This document shows, piece after piece, positions 22,369 through 23,419 of a DNA stretch of 23,419 bases. Every line of letters starts with the position of its first letter. Position 1 is the stretch's first letter. The translations under genes were made by a program, and so were the position numbers. Source of the DNA: JBDKTH01 sp964558295 (lineage in GTDB: Bacteria; Planctomycetota; Planctomycetia; Pirellulales; Thermoguttaceae); assembly GCA_964558295.1 (NCBI GenBank), contig CAZLDQ010000081.1, forward strand, positions 1-23,419. Direction: 5' to 3'. The notes under the pieces are model-generated. The model made no database searches, had not been told where the DNA came from, and was given only the letters and a program-made list of their open reading frames with translations.

Positions 22369-23419
22369 CTACCCCTGCACATTGTCGCCGGCGGTGGCCG
22401 TGTCAAGGACCTTGCCGAGGGCTTCGCAGAAGAAGAACTCGCCCCACATCACCGATTCGTCGACGCCGAGGTTCTTGGCCGTGTGGTAAACGCCGTGCTT
22501 GAGAATCCCCTCCCAACCGGGGGTCTCGTTGGCGAGATACTCGGGAGTCACCAACTTGTCGAGCATCACCAAGGCCGTGTTGCGGTAGGCCAAGGCATGC
22601 TCCGGCGACTTGGTCTGGTGCGAGAGGTCCCAGAGGCCGCTGGCGGCAATGGCCGCAGCGGAACTGTCCTTCTGCGGGCCCCAGGGAAGCGGTTGGGTCA
22701 AGTCGGCGTCGAAGTCCCAATAGGGAATCTTGTCGTCTGGCAAATTGGAGATCCAGAAATTGGCGTTCCGTTCGGCCACGTCAAGGAATTCGTCCATTCC
22801 GGTCAGGCCGTAGACTTGGCTGAACCCGTAAAGCGACCATGCCAAACCACGTGCCCAGCGGCTATCGGCGCGCAGCCCCTGGTGCGTGCTTTCGCGCAGA
22901 AACCCGCCCGTGCGCAAGTCGAAGATCCCTTCGTGAGCCGTCGAACCATCGGGGCGCACGAGCGTGTCGCGGGTCGTGCGGCAATGGGCCAGAGCAATGC
23001 GCCGCAATTCTTCATCCCCGGTCTGGTTGGCTGTGTAGACGATCAACGGCACGTTCATCATGATGTCGATGAACAGCGAGTCGAGACCGATAAACGAGCG
23101 AAGATACTGCCCCTTTTCCATGAACCGCTTCGCGAGTGTGCGTCCAGCCTGAAGCACAACCTTGTGGATCTCTTCATTACCAGTCAGGCGGTACCAGGGG
23201 AGATAGGTGTTAAGGAAGATGAATCCCAGATCATGGACGTTGCGATCCAACTGGCGATGTTCCAAGAGACGCGAATAGTGCTCGGCATGCTCGCGCCACT
23301 GGGGCTTGCCCGTCCGCTGGAAGAACTTCCACATCATCCCGGCAAAGAAGCCGCCAGTCCAATCGGTCCAAAGCTCGCCAGCATGATGCCACTTTCCCTG
23401 GTTCGTGTAGATCGGGAAA
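22369..23419 (-). CDS. GH88-type unsaturated glucuronyl hydrolase, 5' end outside window
   Basis: A glycoside hydrolase of the family 88/105 (alpha/alpha)6-barrel type. It would hydrate and cleave unsaturated uronic acids left by polysaccharide lyases. The frame stays open past the ATG at 23337 to the right edge, and this extension (WTDWTGGFFAGMMW) matches the W-T-x-G-F motif of the family, so the gene begins outside the window. Also visible are DRNVHDLGFIF and LDSLFIDIMMN, which carry the two conserved catalytic-region aspartates, then RWARGLAWSLYG, IPYWDFDAD and DSSAAAIAASGL. The last 18 bases separate it from the convergent BshB1-like gene. It fits the polysaccharide-degrading lifestyle suggested by the oxidoreductase and SUMF1-like genes. 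Confidence 0.92.
   Translation of the reverse strand, partial: FPIYTNQGKWHHAGELWTDWTGGFFAGMMWKFFQRTGKPQWREHAEHYSRLLEHRQLDRNVHDLGFIFLNTYLPWYRLTGNEEIHKVVLQAGRTLAKRFMEKGQYLRSFIGLDSLFIDIMMNVPLIVYTANQTGDEELRRIALAHCRTTRDTLVRPDGSTAHEGIFDLRTGGFLRESTHQGLRADSRWARGLAWSLYGFSQVYGLTGMDEFLDVAERNANFWISNLPDDKIPYWDFDADLTQPLPWGPQKDSSAAAIAASGLWDLSHQTKSPEHALAYRNTALVMLDKLVTPEYLANETPGWEGILKHGVYHTAKNLGVDESVMWGEFFFCEALGKVLDTATAGDNVQG

Overview
The window looks like a high-GC draft contig from a planctomycete, probably of the Pirellulales type. This is inferred from gene content and style: a Tat-exported Gfo/Idh/MocA oxidoreductase beside a secreted SUMF1-like protein, a DUF1573 exported protein, a GH88-type glucuronyl hydrolase, a BshB1-like deacetylase, and large low-complexity zinc-ribbon membrane proteins. 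There is no rRNA, tRNA, CRISPR array or intact mobile element. Four runs of N mark assembly gaps (275-284, 9522-9531, 18040-18049 and a 100-base placeholder at 17006-17105). Each lies inside a gene and splits its reading frame, or could.

Layout. 1-3632 (minus strand): a partial GspE/PilB-type ATPase, a heptanucleotide tandem repeat, a strong terminator, a Tat-exported oxidoreductase and a secreted SUMF1-like protein. 3704-4732 (plus): an exported ApbE flavin transferase. 4723-8424 (minus): the housekeeping cluster ffh-rpsP-trmD-rplS-yraN, in the classic order. 8425-9246 is a long gene-free divergent spacer with a good sigma-70 promoter near its right end. 9247-11303 (plus): a DUF1573 protein with its terminator, a second heptad repeat, and a voltage-gated-type potassium channel.

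11304-12196 holds no intact gene but carries a decayed IS3-type orfA remnant. 12197-15046 (minus) is an iron uptake operon, feoA-feoB-FeoB-associated Cys-rich protein. It has a readable promoter whose start region carries a 7-1-7 palindrome of Fur-box form. 15276-19342 (minus) is a two-gene unit of unrecognised function. Its first gene encodes a giant two-zinc-ribbon, single-pass membrane protein with three F-x-F-L motifs, a ten-unit hexapeptide repeat and an unresolved KDASL pentapeptide array; its second encodes a conserved-looking 331-residue protein. 19602-21116 (minus) is an M32 carboxypeptidase, followed by a small lipoprotein (minus), a BshB1-like deacetylase (plus) and the 3' part of a GH88 hydrolase (minus).

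The most unusual material is the 15276-19342 pair and its repeats. The clearest new regulatory call is the iron-responsive feo promoter. Several starts are placed away from the longest reading frame because a ribosome binding site or promoter decides them (rpsP, trmD, feoA, M32 peptidase, lipoprotein, the 331-residue protein).
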